A DNA stretch of 28,934 nt from Planctomycetaceae bacterium (GTDB lineage Bacteria > Planctomycetota > Phycisphaerae > SM23-33), in the NCBI GenBank assembly GCA_021371965.1, contig JAJFVE010000030.1, forward strand, positions 1 to 28,934. The letters run 5' to 3'. Shown piece after piece: positions 18,246 to 25,647 of the stretch. The notes beneath the pieces are model-generated. The model was not told the DNA's origin, did no database searches, and saw only the letters and a list, made by a program, of their open reading frames with translations. A program made the position numbers and the translations under genes. The first letter of the stretch is position 1; each line of letters starts with the position of its first letter.

Positions 18246-19022
18246 ATGAAGAAATCCATCTGCCTGGACAGCCTCCCCGGCGGCATGAGCATCCTGGAAC
18301 GGTTCACGCTGGCAAGAGATGCGGGCTTCGCGGCCGTCGAACCGGTCGCGCCCGCCGACGACCAGACGCTGGACGAACTTAGGAGCGCATCCGACTGCAC
18401 GGGCGTAGCCGTCGCGTCGGTCATGGACATCGCCTGCTGGTCCTATCCCTTCTCCTCGCCTGACGCGGCCGAAGTGGAGAAGGGCCTTGAGGCCGCGCGG
18501 CGTGCCATCGACTGCGCCGCCGCCTTAGGCGCCGGCGTCGTGCTGATCGTGCCAGCCGTCGTGACCGAGGCCGTCACCTATGAGCAGGCCTACGGCCGAT
18601 CGCAGGAGCAACTGCGCAAGCTCATCCCCCTGGCGGCCGAGCGAGAGATCGTCCTGGCCATGGAGAACGTCTGGAACAAGTTCCTGCTCAGCCCGATGGA
18701 GTTCGCCCGCTACATCGACGAGTTGGCCAGCGAGTGGGTGAAGGCCTACTTCGACGTGGGCAACATCCTGCTCTACGGCTTCCCCCAGCACTGGATCAGA
18801 ACTCTCGGCCCCCGCATCGCCCGCATCCACGTCAAAGACTTTCAAGTAGGCCCAAAAGCCTTCGCCGACCTGCTCCAAGGCGACGTCAACTGGCCGGCCG
18901 TGATAGCCGCCCTCAGAGCCGTCGGCTACGACAGCTACCTGACGGCCGAAGTCGGTATAGCCAGCCTAGGCGATGTTCACAAGGTCAGCCAAGCCTTGGA
19001 CAAGATTCTGGCGATGGTGTAG
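18246..19022 (+). CDS. Sugar phosphate isomerase/epimerase-like TIM-barrel protein
   Basis: The 258-residue product belongs to the xylose-isomerase-like TIM-barrel group, which isomerises or epimerises sugars and inosose derivatives in the cytoplasm. Visible markers are 'LILVIPAVV'-type strands, 'AMENVWNKFLLSPMEFARYIDEL' with the metal-ligand glutamate (about residue 139), 'AYFDVGNILLYGFPQHWI' with the metal-ligand aspartate, 'RIHVKDF' with the histidine, and the final 'AEVG' glutamate. The ATG at 18246 follows AAGGA at 8 bases. The frame is open upstream to 18132, but that part is only repeat sequence read as protein. Its TAG stop is formed by the first bases of the next repeat. Nearby Gfo/Idh and UroD-like genes fit a sugar or inositol-type catabolic setting, though the substrate is unknown. 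Confidence 0.88.
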   Translation: MKKSICLDSLPGGMSILERFTLARDAGFAAVEPVAPADDQTLDELRSASDCTGVAVASVMDIACWSYPFSSPDAAEVEKGLEAARRAIDCAAALGAGVVLIVPAVVTEAVTYEQAYGRSQEQLRKLIPLAAEREIVLAMENVWNKFLLSPMEFARYIDELASEWVKAYFDVGNILLYGFPQHWIRTLGPRIARIHVKDFQVGPKAFADLLQGDVNWPAVIAALRAVGYDSYLTAEVGIASLGDVHKVSQALDKILAMV

Positions 19023-19256
19023 CACGGGCGTCTCGTCCGTGAGTCCCACGGCCGTCCCGGCCGTGGCACCCTGTTACTCCACTCCCGATTCCTGGTACGA
19101 CAGCGACAGATGAGGTTTTTCGTGCCGCGGGCGCGCCGCCCGCAGAGGCATGAATGGTTCCCAAGACTAGGGCAAGATGCCCTCGGTACGCGCGGGCGAG
19201 ACGCCCGTGCTACGTGGCCGGGTGCCACGCGCAACTCCGTTGTGCGTGGCACCCGG
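19020..19256. repeat. Cluster of palindromic modules after the TIM-barrel gene
   Basis: The TAG stop (19020-19022) runs directly into CACGGGC-GTCTC-GTCCGTG (19023-19041) and CACGGCC-GTCCC-GGCCGTG (19047-19065). Farther on are GCGGGC-GCGCC-GCCCGC (19127-19143), AGGGC-AAGAT-GCCCT (19169-19183) and CGGGC-GAGAC-GCCCG (19193-19207). A palindrome with 18-base arms paired at 17 of 18 and a TCC loop follows (19218-19256). The stretch 19121-19215 is repeated at 20010-20104. With 19257-19336 this forms the 314-base gap before the next gene; no other gene was seen in it. Confidence 0.88.
19121..19215 (+). repeat. 95-bp direct repeat, copy 1 (flanks the 19337-19984 gene)
   Basis: This stretch matches 20010-20104 in the same orientation, with 89 of 95 positions identical by eye and no gaps. 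It contains three palindromic modules and a unique linker (GAGGCATGAATGGTTCCC and on). Together the two copies bracket the unknown membrane-protein gene. Confidence 0.85.
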
Positions 19257-19259
19257 CAA

Positions 19260-19287
19260 TTGAAATCGCGGAGTGCAGTGGTATATT
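19260..19287 (+). promoter_or_regulatory. Candidate promoter of the 19337 gene
   Basis: TTGAAA (19260-19265), a 16-base spacer and TATATT (19282-19287) lie just beyond the repeat cluster and about 50 bases before the start codon. This is the only -35/-10-like pair I could find in the gap. Confidence 0.45.
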
Positions 19288-19336
19288 GCATAAACCTACT
19301 GGCACAATCACCTGAACGATGGCACAAGGGATGGCA

Positions 19337-19984
19337 ATGTCTATACACTTTCGCATCGCGAGAATGACGAGGACGGGCAGATTTGCCATTGTCTATCTTG
19401 TACTAGTGACGATCCTCCTGGCGCTGGGGGGCAGGAAGGCGTATTCTGCATTGGAGGCCGCTCTGGGACTCTCGGCGCTCATTCTGATGCTCCCGCTTGG
19501 GGTCATGGGAGCCGCATATATGCACGGTCAGAACTCGCCGGAAGTTGTTCTGGGAGGTGCTTTGCTCATCGTGCTGAATGGCTATCTATGGGGATTGATC
19601 TATTCGCATCGTATCGAATTGAGGGCAAGGCGTCGCGGCCAAGCAACTCCTGAAGCCCCTCCGGATGATTCGACGCGTCCCGGCAGATCAAGTCTCCTCG
19701 TGCACGTGGGGCTGATCATCGCCGGGATGAATGTCTTTGGGCGAGCCTTTCTAGTGCTGATCGAGGCCGACAGGTGGCGGCGGGTTCTGTCCTTTCCCCT
19801 GGAGCAACCGATGGAAAAGGCTCGTGCTGCATTCTTCACTCTGGGCACAGGCTCCCTGAAGCCGCTCTATTTTCAAATGAGTGTTGTTGCGACCAATGCC
19901 GTTCTGTGGGGCGCAGCGACTGCGGCCGCAATGGCGCTCTTAAGGTGGACTTGGCTCAAGTGTCGGCGACCGATATGCCCTTGA
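19337..19984 (+). CDS. Polytopic membrane protein, unknown function
   Basis: The 215-residue product has about five hydrophobic segments (roughly residues 16-35, 42-62, 70-92, 122-146 and 180-205) with a polar loop rich in Arg, Pro and Gly in the middle ('ELRARRRGQATPEAPPDDSTRPGR', approximately residues 98-121). I recognise no family. The start at 19337 is preferred over in-frame ATGs at 19319 and 19331 because AAGGG lies 6 bases before it. Composition is less GC-rich than neighbouring genes. The gene is enclosed by 95-bp direct repeats and has its own candidate promoter, so it may be a unit that arrived, or could be lost, by recombination between the repeats. It has no co-directional partner close by. 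Confidence 0.6.
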   Translation: MSIHFRIARMTRTGRFAIVYLVLVTILLALGGRKAYSALEAALGLSALILMLPLGVMGAAYMHGQNSPEVVLGGALLIVLNGYLWGLIYSHRIELRARRRGQATPEAPPDDSTRPGRSSLLVHVGLIIAGMNVFGRAFLVLIEADRWRRVLSFPLEQPMEKARAAFFTLGTGSLKPLYFQMSVVATNAVLWGAATAAAMALLRWTWLKCRRPICP

Positions 19985-20009
19985 GCAACGGGCCCAGCGG
20001 CAGTTGAAT

Positions 20010-20165
20010 CGTGCCGCGGGCGCGCCGCCCGCGGAGGCATGAATGGTTCCCAAGACGAGGGCAAGATGCCCTCGGTATGCGCGGGCGAGACGCCCGCGAC
20101 ACGTCGGGGACCATGGGCGAGACGCCCATGCTACTGGCGGGCGACACGCCCGTGCCACTCACCAC
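20010..20165. repeat. 95-bp direct repeat copy 2 and further palindromic modules
   Basis: 20010-20104 is the second copy of the 19121-19215 repeat. It is followed by CATGGGC-GAGAC-GCCCATG (about 20112-20130) and GGGC-GACAC-GCCC (about 20138-20150), then short CCACTCA units up to the stop of the minus-strand dehydrogenase at 20166-20168. On that strand the modules therefore start right after the gene's stop. Confidence 0.85.
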
Positions 20166-21137
20166 TCACCACTGCCCCGCCATGGCGTACTTCACCGCCA
20201 GCATGCTTTCTTCCGGCGGGCAGCGGTCGACGGGCTTGTTGTCGCGGATGCATTCCAGGAAGTAGCGGTCTTCGGGTAAAAAGCCCCAGCCGGTGTCGAC
20301 GGGGACGGTCTCCACTTTGCCGGCCTGCATGAGTTGAATGCCGCCTTCGATGTAGGCGCCGAATCTCAACGTGGCCTTTTCCATCGTCACGCAGCACTCG
20401 AAGTTGAACGGCGTGCCGACGTCCCAGCGGGCCTCGAAGATGCACGCCGGGCCGTTGTCGTAGCGCCAGTGGCTGACGATCACGTGGATGGGGTTGAGGT
20501 CGCCGCGGACGGTGGCGGTCACGTCGTCTGGGCGGCCGAACCACGCCAACGCCGTATCGGCGTCGTGAATGTGCAGGTCCAGCGGCACGCCGCCGCTGCG
20601 CTCGACTTGCGCGAACCACCGCCCGGGATTGCCGCCGTAGCGGCGGAAGACGGCCGACAGCGGCTTGCCGTACGTGCCGGACTTGATCAGCCGCGCGGCC
20701 TCGACATACGTCGGCCAGAACCGCAGCACCTGCCCGACCATGAGCTTCTTGCCGGCGGCGGCCGCGGCGTCGAGCATACGACGGCAATCCGCCTCCGTCA
20801 GGGCCATGGGCTTTTCGGTGAAGACGTGCTTGCCGTTTTCCAGCGCCATGATGGCCGCCGCGGCGTGCAGGTCGCTGGGGGTGGCGATGGTGATGACGTC
20901 GATGTCTTTGTCGCGGCAGAGGCCGCTGTAGTCGTCATACGAGCGAACAGAGCCGACCTCGACGGCCGCACCGCCGTCGTCGAAGTTCACCTGCGACATG
21001 CCCAGTTTGCCGGGCGTGCGACGGTCTTCGATCGGGTCGGCCAGCGCCTCGACGCGCACCACGTCGCCCAACTGCAGATAGTTCTTGAGATGAAGCTGTC
21101 CCAATCCGCCGACGCCGGCAATACCAAGTCGCAACAT
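20166..21137 (-). CDS. Gfo/Idh/MocA-family oxidoreductase
   Basis: These NAD(P)-dependent enzymes oxidise or reduce sugars, inositols and related compounds. The 323-residue product has the N-terminal Rossmann signature 'GIAGVGGLG' (residues 5-13), the conserved 'TEKPMALTEADC' loop with the catalytic-site lysine in EKP (108-110), and 'GGVPLDLHIHDADTALAWFG', the usual D-x-x-H-D region of the C-terminal domain. The start chosen, 21137, has GAGGT 5 bases upstream. The longer frame to 21215 would translate satellite DNA (NQLRVNQSTNQPIN) and is rejected. The UroD-like gene lies upstream on the same strand, 146 bases away, with a satellite between. The substrate is unknown. Confidence 0.92.
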   Translation of the reverse strand: MLRLGIAGVGGLGQLHLKNYLQLGDVVRVEALADPIEDRRTPGKLGMSQVNFDDGGAAVEVGSVRSYDDYSGLCRDKDIDVITIATPSDLHAAAAIMALENGKHVFTEKPMALTEADCRRMLDAAAAAGKKLMVGQVLRFWPTYVEAARLIKSGTYGKPLSAVFRRYGGNPGRWFAQVERSGGVPLDLHIHDADTALAWFGRPDDVTATVRGDLNPIHVIVSHWRYDNGPACIFEARWDVGTPFNFECCVTMEKATLRFGAYIEGGIQLMQAGKVETVPVDTGWGFLPEDRYFLECIRDNKPVDRCPPEESMLAVKYAMAGQW

Positions 21138-21143
21138 AAGTAC

Positions 21144-21309
21144 CTCGTTGATTGGTTGATTGGTTGACTGGTTGACTCGTAACTGGTTAACTCGGACGGG
21201 AGAGGATCGCACCATCCAGTAGACCAGTCAACCAGCTAACCAGGCAACAGGCCCACCAGTTAACCAGACAACCAATCCACCAGTCAACCAGTTAACGAGT
21301 CAACCACTC
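21144..21309. repeat. 8-bp satellite in two opposite orientations
   Basis: From 21214 to 21306 the sequence is a degenerate tandem of ACCAGTYA with period 8 (about ten units). From 21147 to about 21188 the complementary unit TGAYTGGT runs in the other direction. The two arrays can form a large cruciform. The right array encodes the last six residues (VDSLTG is within GTTGAC/GTTAAC units) and the stop of the UroD-like gene. The left array ends 6-10 bases before the dehydrogenase ATG. Confidence 0.88.
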
Positions 21310-22426
21310 TAACCATCGTCTGGTAATTCGTCATCGTCCTGCTTGTGATTTCGCGGCCGTAGGGGCAGGCGGATGGGTGCAGGACGAAGCGGCTGCCGTT
21401 AGCGTCGGGGCCTTGCTCGATCGCGCGGCGGACCTTGGCCTCGAAGAGCCCGGGGGCGAGGTTCTCGATGTCGCTGGCCTCAATGTTGCCAAAGAGGATC
21501 ATTTCGGGGGCGGCCGCGCGAATCTCGGTCAGGGTCATGTCGCCCTGGGGCGGCGGTTCGCAGGGGTCCAGGCCGTCGGCCATCTCGGCGATCATGCCCA
21601 GGATGCCGCGCAGGCGGCCGTGGCTGTGGATCCGCGGCCAGCCGCCGTGCTTGCGGATGATGTCGCACATGGGCCTCGTGTAGTTATACAAAAACTCGCG
21701 GTACAACCGCGGGGGCATGAACGGCTCGGAGAAATATTCCGACCCGACGACGCGCCAGAGGTGGCCGGGGTATGCGGCGGCGATCTGCTCGACGCGGCTG
21801 TAGCAGGCTGGGGCCGCCTGGTCCATCAGCCGTCGGAAGACTGCCGGCTCGGTCGCGGCCAGCACGGTGTAGTCTTCCATCGAAAACAGCGGCGCCACGC
21901 CGCACATCGGATCGCCGCAGTCGACCATGACGATGCCGCCCTCGCCCAGGCGATGCTCCTCGTCGACGAGATTGCCCACGTCGATGCGGCCGGGGGCGAA
22001 GACTTCGGCTGGCAGTTGCAGATATGCTTCGACGTCGGCGGGATTCTTGAGCAGGTGATCGAGCGTCCAGGTGGTGTTGACGCTGCGGTCGCGCCGGGCG
22101 GTGGAGGTCATCTCGCGTCCGGCGATTCGCAACGTCGTGCGCCAGAATGTGCTCGAGCCCTCGGTCCAACTTGTGTGGCTGAAGAACTCGCCGCGAGGAT
22201 TATCGGCGGCGGCGTGCTCGCGGGGGCCAATCATGCGAATGATGTCGGTCTGCTGCTCGGCCAGGTCGATCAGCTCGCGCCAACCGGAACCATTGTAGAT
22301 GTTGTACGGATCGGGATTGTCGCAGTCGAGCCGCCACCCGCCGATCTCATAGAAGCTCACCGGCGGGCGGTCCACCGGCTGGCCCGTCAATGTCGCCATC
22401 AGTCGCTGTCGTCGGGTCATAGTCAT
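21284..22426 (-). CDS. Uroporphyrinogen decarboxylase-like (URO-D) protein
   Basis: The product (380 residues from the chosen ATG) shows the URO-D/methylcobamide:CoM methyltransferase-type TIM barrel: 'TRRQRLMATLTGQPVDRPPVSFYE' at the N-terminus, 'VMVDCGDPMCG' and 'PRIHSHGRLRGILGMIAEMADGLDPCEPPPQGDMTL', ending in 'RFVLHPSACPYG'. The His-Gly pair and the downstream conserved region resemble corrinoid-dependent methyltransferase homologues rather than HemE. Planctomycetes have many such paralogues, most uncharacterised. The start is uncertain: ATGs at 22444, 22426 and 22420 are in frame. The first lies in a repeat arm, so 22426 is preferred. The final residues come from the 8-bp satellite. Confidence 0.85.
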   Translation of the reverse strand: MTMTRRQRLMATLTGQPVDRPPVSFYEIGGWRLDCDNPDPYNIYNGSGWRELIDLAEQQTDIIRMIGPREHAAADNPRGEFFSHTSWTEGSSTFWRTTLRIAGREMTSTARRDRSVNTTWTLDHLLKNPADVEAYLQLPAEVFAPGRIDVGNLVDEEHRLGEGGIVMVDCGDPMCGVAPLFSMEDYTVLAATEPAVFRRLMDQAAPACYSRVEQIAAAYPGHLWRVVGSEYFSEPFMPPRLYREFLYNYTRPMCDIIRKHGGWPRIHSHGRLRGILGMIAEMADGLDPCEPPPQGDMTLTEIRAAAPEMILFGNIEASDIENLAPGLFEAKVRRAIEQGPDANGSRFVLHPSACPYGREITSRTMTNYQTMVRVVDSLTG

Positions 22427-22443
22427 TTCGCAATCCAGGTACA

Positions 22444-22656
22444 TCCACGAATGTCACGAATAATGAAGAAGAAGATTACCACAGAGACATAGAGAACCAG
22501 GAGAGAAGAAGCGATTTCTTTATCCTCTGTGGCAAGTTGTTTCCCTGATGCCGGGCCAGAGAAGACCGTGACAAGCAAGCTCGACCTCTAAGACTTCCCC
22601 GCACTGCGGTTCTTCCCAATCTTTTATCCATTCGTGTCATTCGTGACATTCGTGGA
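22444..22656. repeat. Nested inverted-repeat element between rpoN and the URO-D-like gene
   Basis: Outer arms of 17 bp are perfect complements: TCCACGAATGTCACGAA (22444-22460) and TTCGTGACATTCGTGGA (22640-22656). The right arm is preceded by two more ATTCGTG units. Inside are CCACAGAG (22479-22486) and CTCTGTGG (22525-22532). No ORF of note lies within. The layout, about 213 bp with perfect terminal inverted repeats and no gene, resembles a MITE, though target-site duplications were not found. Confidence 0.75.
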
Positions 22657-22679
22657 CGTAATCTCTGGCCGTTGTTTCG

Positions 22680-24170
22680 TCAGAACTGCTTGCGCTTTCG
22701 TGCTGGGGGGATGTCCAGCAGCTTGCGGTATTTCACCACCGTGCGGCGGGCGATGGCCAGGCCTTTCTCCGACAGCGCCGCGGCGAGTTGGTCGTCATTG
22801 AGGGGGTTGGACTTGTCCTCGGCGTCGATGACTTCCTTGAGCTTGACGCGGATGGCGTCCCAGGCGACGTCTTCGCCCTGGGAAGTGGTCTTGCCGCCGC
22901 TGAAGAACATCCGCAGGGGGAAGATCCCGCGCGGGGTCTGGACGTACTTGCCTGCCACGGCCCGGCTGACGGTCGCGACGTGCACGCCGACCTTGCCCGC
23001 CACGTCGGCCATCGGAAGGGGCTTGAGGGCCTCGGCGCCTTCGTCGAGGAAGTCGCGCTGCACCTTGAAGACTTCTTCGGTCACGCGCCGCACGGTATGG
23101 CGCCGCTGGGCGATGGCGCCGATGAGCCACTGGGCGGACTGGATGTTCCGCTGCAGAAACTGCCGCGCCGCGCTTTCGGTCTGGCGGTCCTTGGCCATGC
23201 GGCGGTACGAGCGCGAGACGCGCAGGTCGGGGAAGTTGCCCTCGTCCATGTCGACGGTCACCTCGCCGTCGGAGCCGACGCTCACCGACACGTCCGGGTG
23301 GATGCCCGGCGCCGACGACTGCCCCACCAGCGATCCGGGGCGCGGGTTGAGGTGAGCGAGGTTCTCGATGGCGGCCTTGATGTCCTCGACGCTGCGCCCG
23401 AGGCGCTTGGCGATCTGGGGCAGGTGGTTCATCTCGATGTCGCGAAGAAAATGCGTCACCAGTTCGGTCTCGAGCGAGACATCGAGCCCGGCGGCCGCCT
23501 CGGCGGCAAGCTGCAGGCGCAGGCACTCGCTCAGGTCACGGGCCGCCACGCCCACCGGTTCGAGCTGCTGCACGAGCACCAGCCCCTGGCGCAGGGTCGT
23601 CAGCGGGATCGCCGGCTGGACCGCCGCGGCGATCTCCTCCAGCGGCGTGCGGAGATAACCATCGGCGTCGACGTAGCTGATGATAAGTTCGCCGGCCGCT
23701 CGCACGTCGTCGCCGACTTCGACGAAGGCCCACTGGTCGAGCAGATACTCGGCCAGCGACTGCCCCGGGGCCGGGGCGTTGGCCATGGCCTCCATTTTGG
23801 GATCGCGCTCGTCGCTGCTGGCCCGTCGCTGGGGTGAAAACTCGCCGGGGGAGAAGTCCGGCGAAAAGTCGCTGCCATACTCCTCGGTCATGTCATCGAG
23901 GCGGGTGAAGTCTTCGTTCTGCCCGTTGCCTTCCTTGACGACCAGCGGCTGTTCGCCGCGTTCGGCGGGCGTCTCGTCGGGCGCCGGCGGGGCCTCGTCG
24001 TCGACGCCGGTGTCTTTCATCTCCAGCACGGGGTTGCGCTCGAGCTCCTGGTCGATGCGCTCCTGCAACTCCATCATGGGAAGCTGCAGGATCTCCATCG
24101 CCTGGATGATCCGCGGGGAGAGCTTCATTCGCTGCTCCATCCGCGCATGTTGTGATACGTCGAGCCTCAT
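22680..24170 (-). CDS. rpoN: RNA polymerase sigma-54 factor
   Basis: Sigma-54 directs RNA polymerase to -24/-12 promoters and needs enhancer-binding ATPases. The 496-residue product has all three regions. Region I is Gln/Leu-rich at the N-terminus ('RMKLSPRIIQAMEILQLPMMELQERIDQELERNPVLE', from about residue 14). Region II is acidic (about 50-130). Region III carries the core-binding domain, an HTH and, at the very end, the RpoN box 'ARRTVVKYRKLLDIP' (about 475-489). The ATG follows AAGGG at 6 bases. The gene stands without the usual hpf, ptsN or lptB neighbours of proteobacteria. No clear sigma-54 promoter was recognised in this window. The stop is followed 23 bases later by the arm of the 22444-22656 element. 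Confidence 0.97.
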   Translation of the reverse strand: MRLDVSQHARMEQRMKLSPRIIQAMEILQLPMMELQERIDQELERNPVLEMKDTGVDDEAPPAPDETPAERGEQPLVVKEGNGQNEDFTRLDDMTEEYGSDFSPDFSPGEFSPQRRASSDERDPKMEAMANAPAPGQSLAEYLLDQWAFVEVGDDVRAAGELIISYVDADGYLRTPLEEIAAAVQPAIPLTTLRQGLVLVQQLEPVGVAARDLSECLRLQLAAEAAAGLDVSLETELVTHFLRDIEMNHLPQIAKRLGRSVEDIKAAIENLAHLNPRPGSLVGQSSAPGIHPDVSVSVGSDGEVTVDMDEGNFPDLRVSRSYRRMAKDRQTESAARQFLQRNIQSAQWLIGAIAQRRHTVRRVTEEVFKVQRDFLDEGAEALKPLPMADVAGKVGVHVATVSRAVAGKYVQTPRGIFPLRMFFSGGKTTSQGEDVAWDAIRVKLKEVIDAEDKSNPLNDDQLAAALSEKGLAIARRTVVKYRKLLDIPPARKRKQF

Positions 24171-24229
24171 CTATCCCTTATTCTACACGACCCCCGCCGC
24201 CGGGCAAGCCACGGCCGCTCCTCGCGTGG

Positions 24230-24283
24230 CATGGGCGTCTCGCCCATGTTCCCCTGAGGCTTAAGGCAAGATGCCCATGCTAC
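24230..24283. repeat. Palindromic modules upstream of the small-protein operon
   Basis: CATGGGC-GTCTC-GCCCATG (24230-24248) and GGC-AAGAT-GCC (24265-24275, flanked by CATGCTAC) are members of the same family as the clusters at 18011, 19020, 20010 and 26814. They lie about 60 bases upstream of rpoN on its 5' side, in the divergent spacer, so this is the one copy not directly downstream of a gene. Confidence 0.8.
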
Positions 24284-24375
24284 GATATCGGTCCTGTGCG
24301 GCCGGCGATTGAGCAGCGACTCTTGCACGCGGCGCCTGCGGAAGATACCCTTAACGCCCGACGGGGAGCAGACCT

Positions 24376-24555
24376 ATGGACTCACAACCGGTCAACGCCT
24401 TAGGCCCTGCAAGAAGAACCGCCATGCTGTTGCTGGTGGCGGCCGGCGCCGCGGCCGCCGGGCACGTCTTCGGCGGCGCCAGCCAGGTCTCGCTGGGGGC
24501 ATCCGGAGAGGTACTCGCTGTCGACGCCGCTGTCTCGGAGAAACAAAATGGCTGA
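24376..24555 (+). CDS. Small protein of 59 residues with one membrane segment
   Basis: A short frame begins at ATG 24376, 7 bases after a strong ribosome-binding site (GGGGAG), and ends at TGA 24553-24555. The peptide starts MDSQPVNALGPARRTAM. It has one hydrophobic stretch (about residues 17-33, LLLVAAGAAAAGHVF) and ends in a small polar tail rich in Gly, Ser, Ala and Val finishing EKQNG. Two arginines before the hydrophobic part fit an inner-membrane anchor or signal peptide. The next gene starts inside it (8-base overlap, ATGGCTGA), which is strong evidence that it is translated. It has no match I can name. A membrane peptide or, more speculatively, a substrate of the radical SAM protein downstream are possibilities. 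Confidence 0.6.
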   Translation: MDSQPVNALGPARRTAMLLLVAAGAAAAGHVFGGASQVSLGASGEVLAVDAAVSEKQNG

Positions 24556-25051
24556 CGAACTCATGGCTCGCCTCACGTCTCGACGCCGCCGACTTGGGTT
24601 CTTCATCACGCTGGGCAGCATGCTCATCGGCGGCGCGTGCGGCGTATTGGGTGGTATGATGATCTCTCTCGACCTTCCGGCGTCAGATGGCCTTGTTATG
24701 GGAGTGGCAATTCTGGGGGGACTCGTTGGCGGATTGGTCGCCGGGATCCTGTGGTGCCGTGTGATGATCCACCGTCGCCTGGCGCGGACCAACAAGGTGA
24801 GTTTTGGCTTTGTGATGATCGGCATCGGCTTGGGGCTGGGCGCGGGGTGCTTGGCCACAGTGATGCTCCACCTGGGTCTGCTGCCGCTGCACGATGATCC
24901 ATCCACCGCACTTCTGTTCCTGCTCTTTGGCGCACTCTGGTTTGGCGCGCCAGCCGGAATCGGCTACGGGCTGATCGCATCGCTGCTATGCCTGATAGGG
25001 GTTGACAGAAGCGGTGCCACGATAGAAGCCCCGCCCCGTGAGACTGATTGA
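24548..25051 (+). CDS. Four-helix membrane protein, tandem paralogue A
   Basis: The 167-residue product has about four hydrophobic segments (near residues 18-42, 48-68, 84-108 and 122-150), short loops, and a cytoplasmic-looking basic N-terminus. It shares with the next gene the same size, segment layout and a specific stretch: 'ATVMLHLGL' here and 'ATIILHLGL' there. A similar ending follows ('FGAPAGIGYGLIASLLCLIG' against 'FGLPAGLAWGLCSSVICLAM'). This indicates a tandem duplication. GGAGAA precedes the ATG. It overlaps the upstream small protein. Function is unknown; glycine-zipper-like repeats (GGxxGGxxxG) suggest tightly packed helices. Confidence 0.75.
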   Translation: MADELMARLTSRRRRLGFFITLGSMLIGGACGVLGGMMISLDLPASDGLVMGVAILGGLVGGLVAGILWCRVMIHRRLARTNKVSFGFVMIGIGLGLGAGCLATVMLHLGLLPLHDDPSTALLFLLFGALWFGAPAGIGYGLIASLLCLIGVDRSGATIEAPPRETD

Positions 25052-25170
25052 CCTGTCAATTACTCGGCACCGCGTGCGGCCTGCTGGCCGGGCCGGCCTG
25101 TCTTGTCTTCGCTGTTTTGTCGCGCAATCCACGAGTATGATGCGTGTGCTCGGCAATAAGGAGACCCACG

Positions 25171-25647
25171 ATGACTGGACCTCACATGAGAGCCAAGCGG
25201 TCTTGGGGCGCCATCTGTATCGTTGTCGTCGGAAGCGCGTTTGCCGGTGCGTTTTGTGGATGGTTCCTGGGCACCTCGGGGTTAGTGTTGGGGGCACTTG
25301 GCGGCATTGTTGTCGGGTTTGGGTGGTCGTTCATCATGACCTGTTTCGTACCCCGCAAGAATGCGACCCGGATCTTGTATGTCATCGGCGGCACGCTACT
25401 GGGAGTGCTCGCCGGGGCCGCCGCGACAATAATTCTTCATCTGGGGCTGCAGGGTTGGCCTCCGTCGTATAGCGATCTGCCCCACGGAATGAATCTATTC
25501 TGGCTGGGTCTGTATCTCTTTGGCCTTCCTGCCGGCCTGGCATGGGGACTGTGCAGTTCCGTCATATGTCTGGCGATGTCAAAGCGTCCCCGGCAGACGG
25601 CCCTTCAGCCAAACGCGCAACCGGAGACTCAGCGTGCGACTGACTGA
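25171..25647 (+). CDS. Four-helix membrane protein, tandem paralogue B
   Basis: This 158-residue paralogue of the preceding gene has hydrophobic segments near residues 12-35, 36-55, 70-92 and 106-135, and a polar C-terminal tail (RPRQTALQPNAQPETQRATD). The start at 25171 has AAGGAG 7 bases upstream; the longer frame from 25144 lacks such a signal. It overlaps the start of the radical SAM gene by 14 bases. A 119-base spacer with no obvious promoter separates it from paralogue A, so the four genes may form one transcript. Confidence 0.72.
   Translation: MTGPHMRAKRSWGAICIVVVGSAFAGAFCGWFLGTSGLVLGALGGIVVGFGWSFIMTCFVPRKNATRILYVIGGTLLGVLAGAAATIILHLGLQGWPPSYSDLPHGMNLFWLGLYLFGLPAGLAWGLCSSVICLAMSKRPRQTALQPNAQPETQRATD

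Noticed and set aside
18011..20165. CRISPR array
   Set aside because: The repeats are short palindromes without constant direct repeats alternating with unique, equal-length spacers, and no cas gene is in the window.
24300..24370. Sigma-54 promoter upstream of the small-protein gene (TTGCACG followed by CTGC)
   Set aside because: The spacing between the GG-like and GC elements is two bases too long and the first G is missing.
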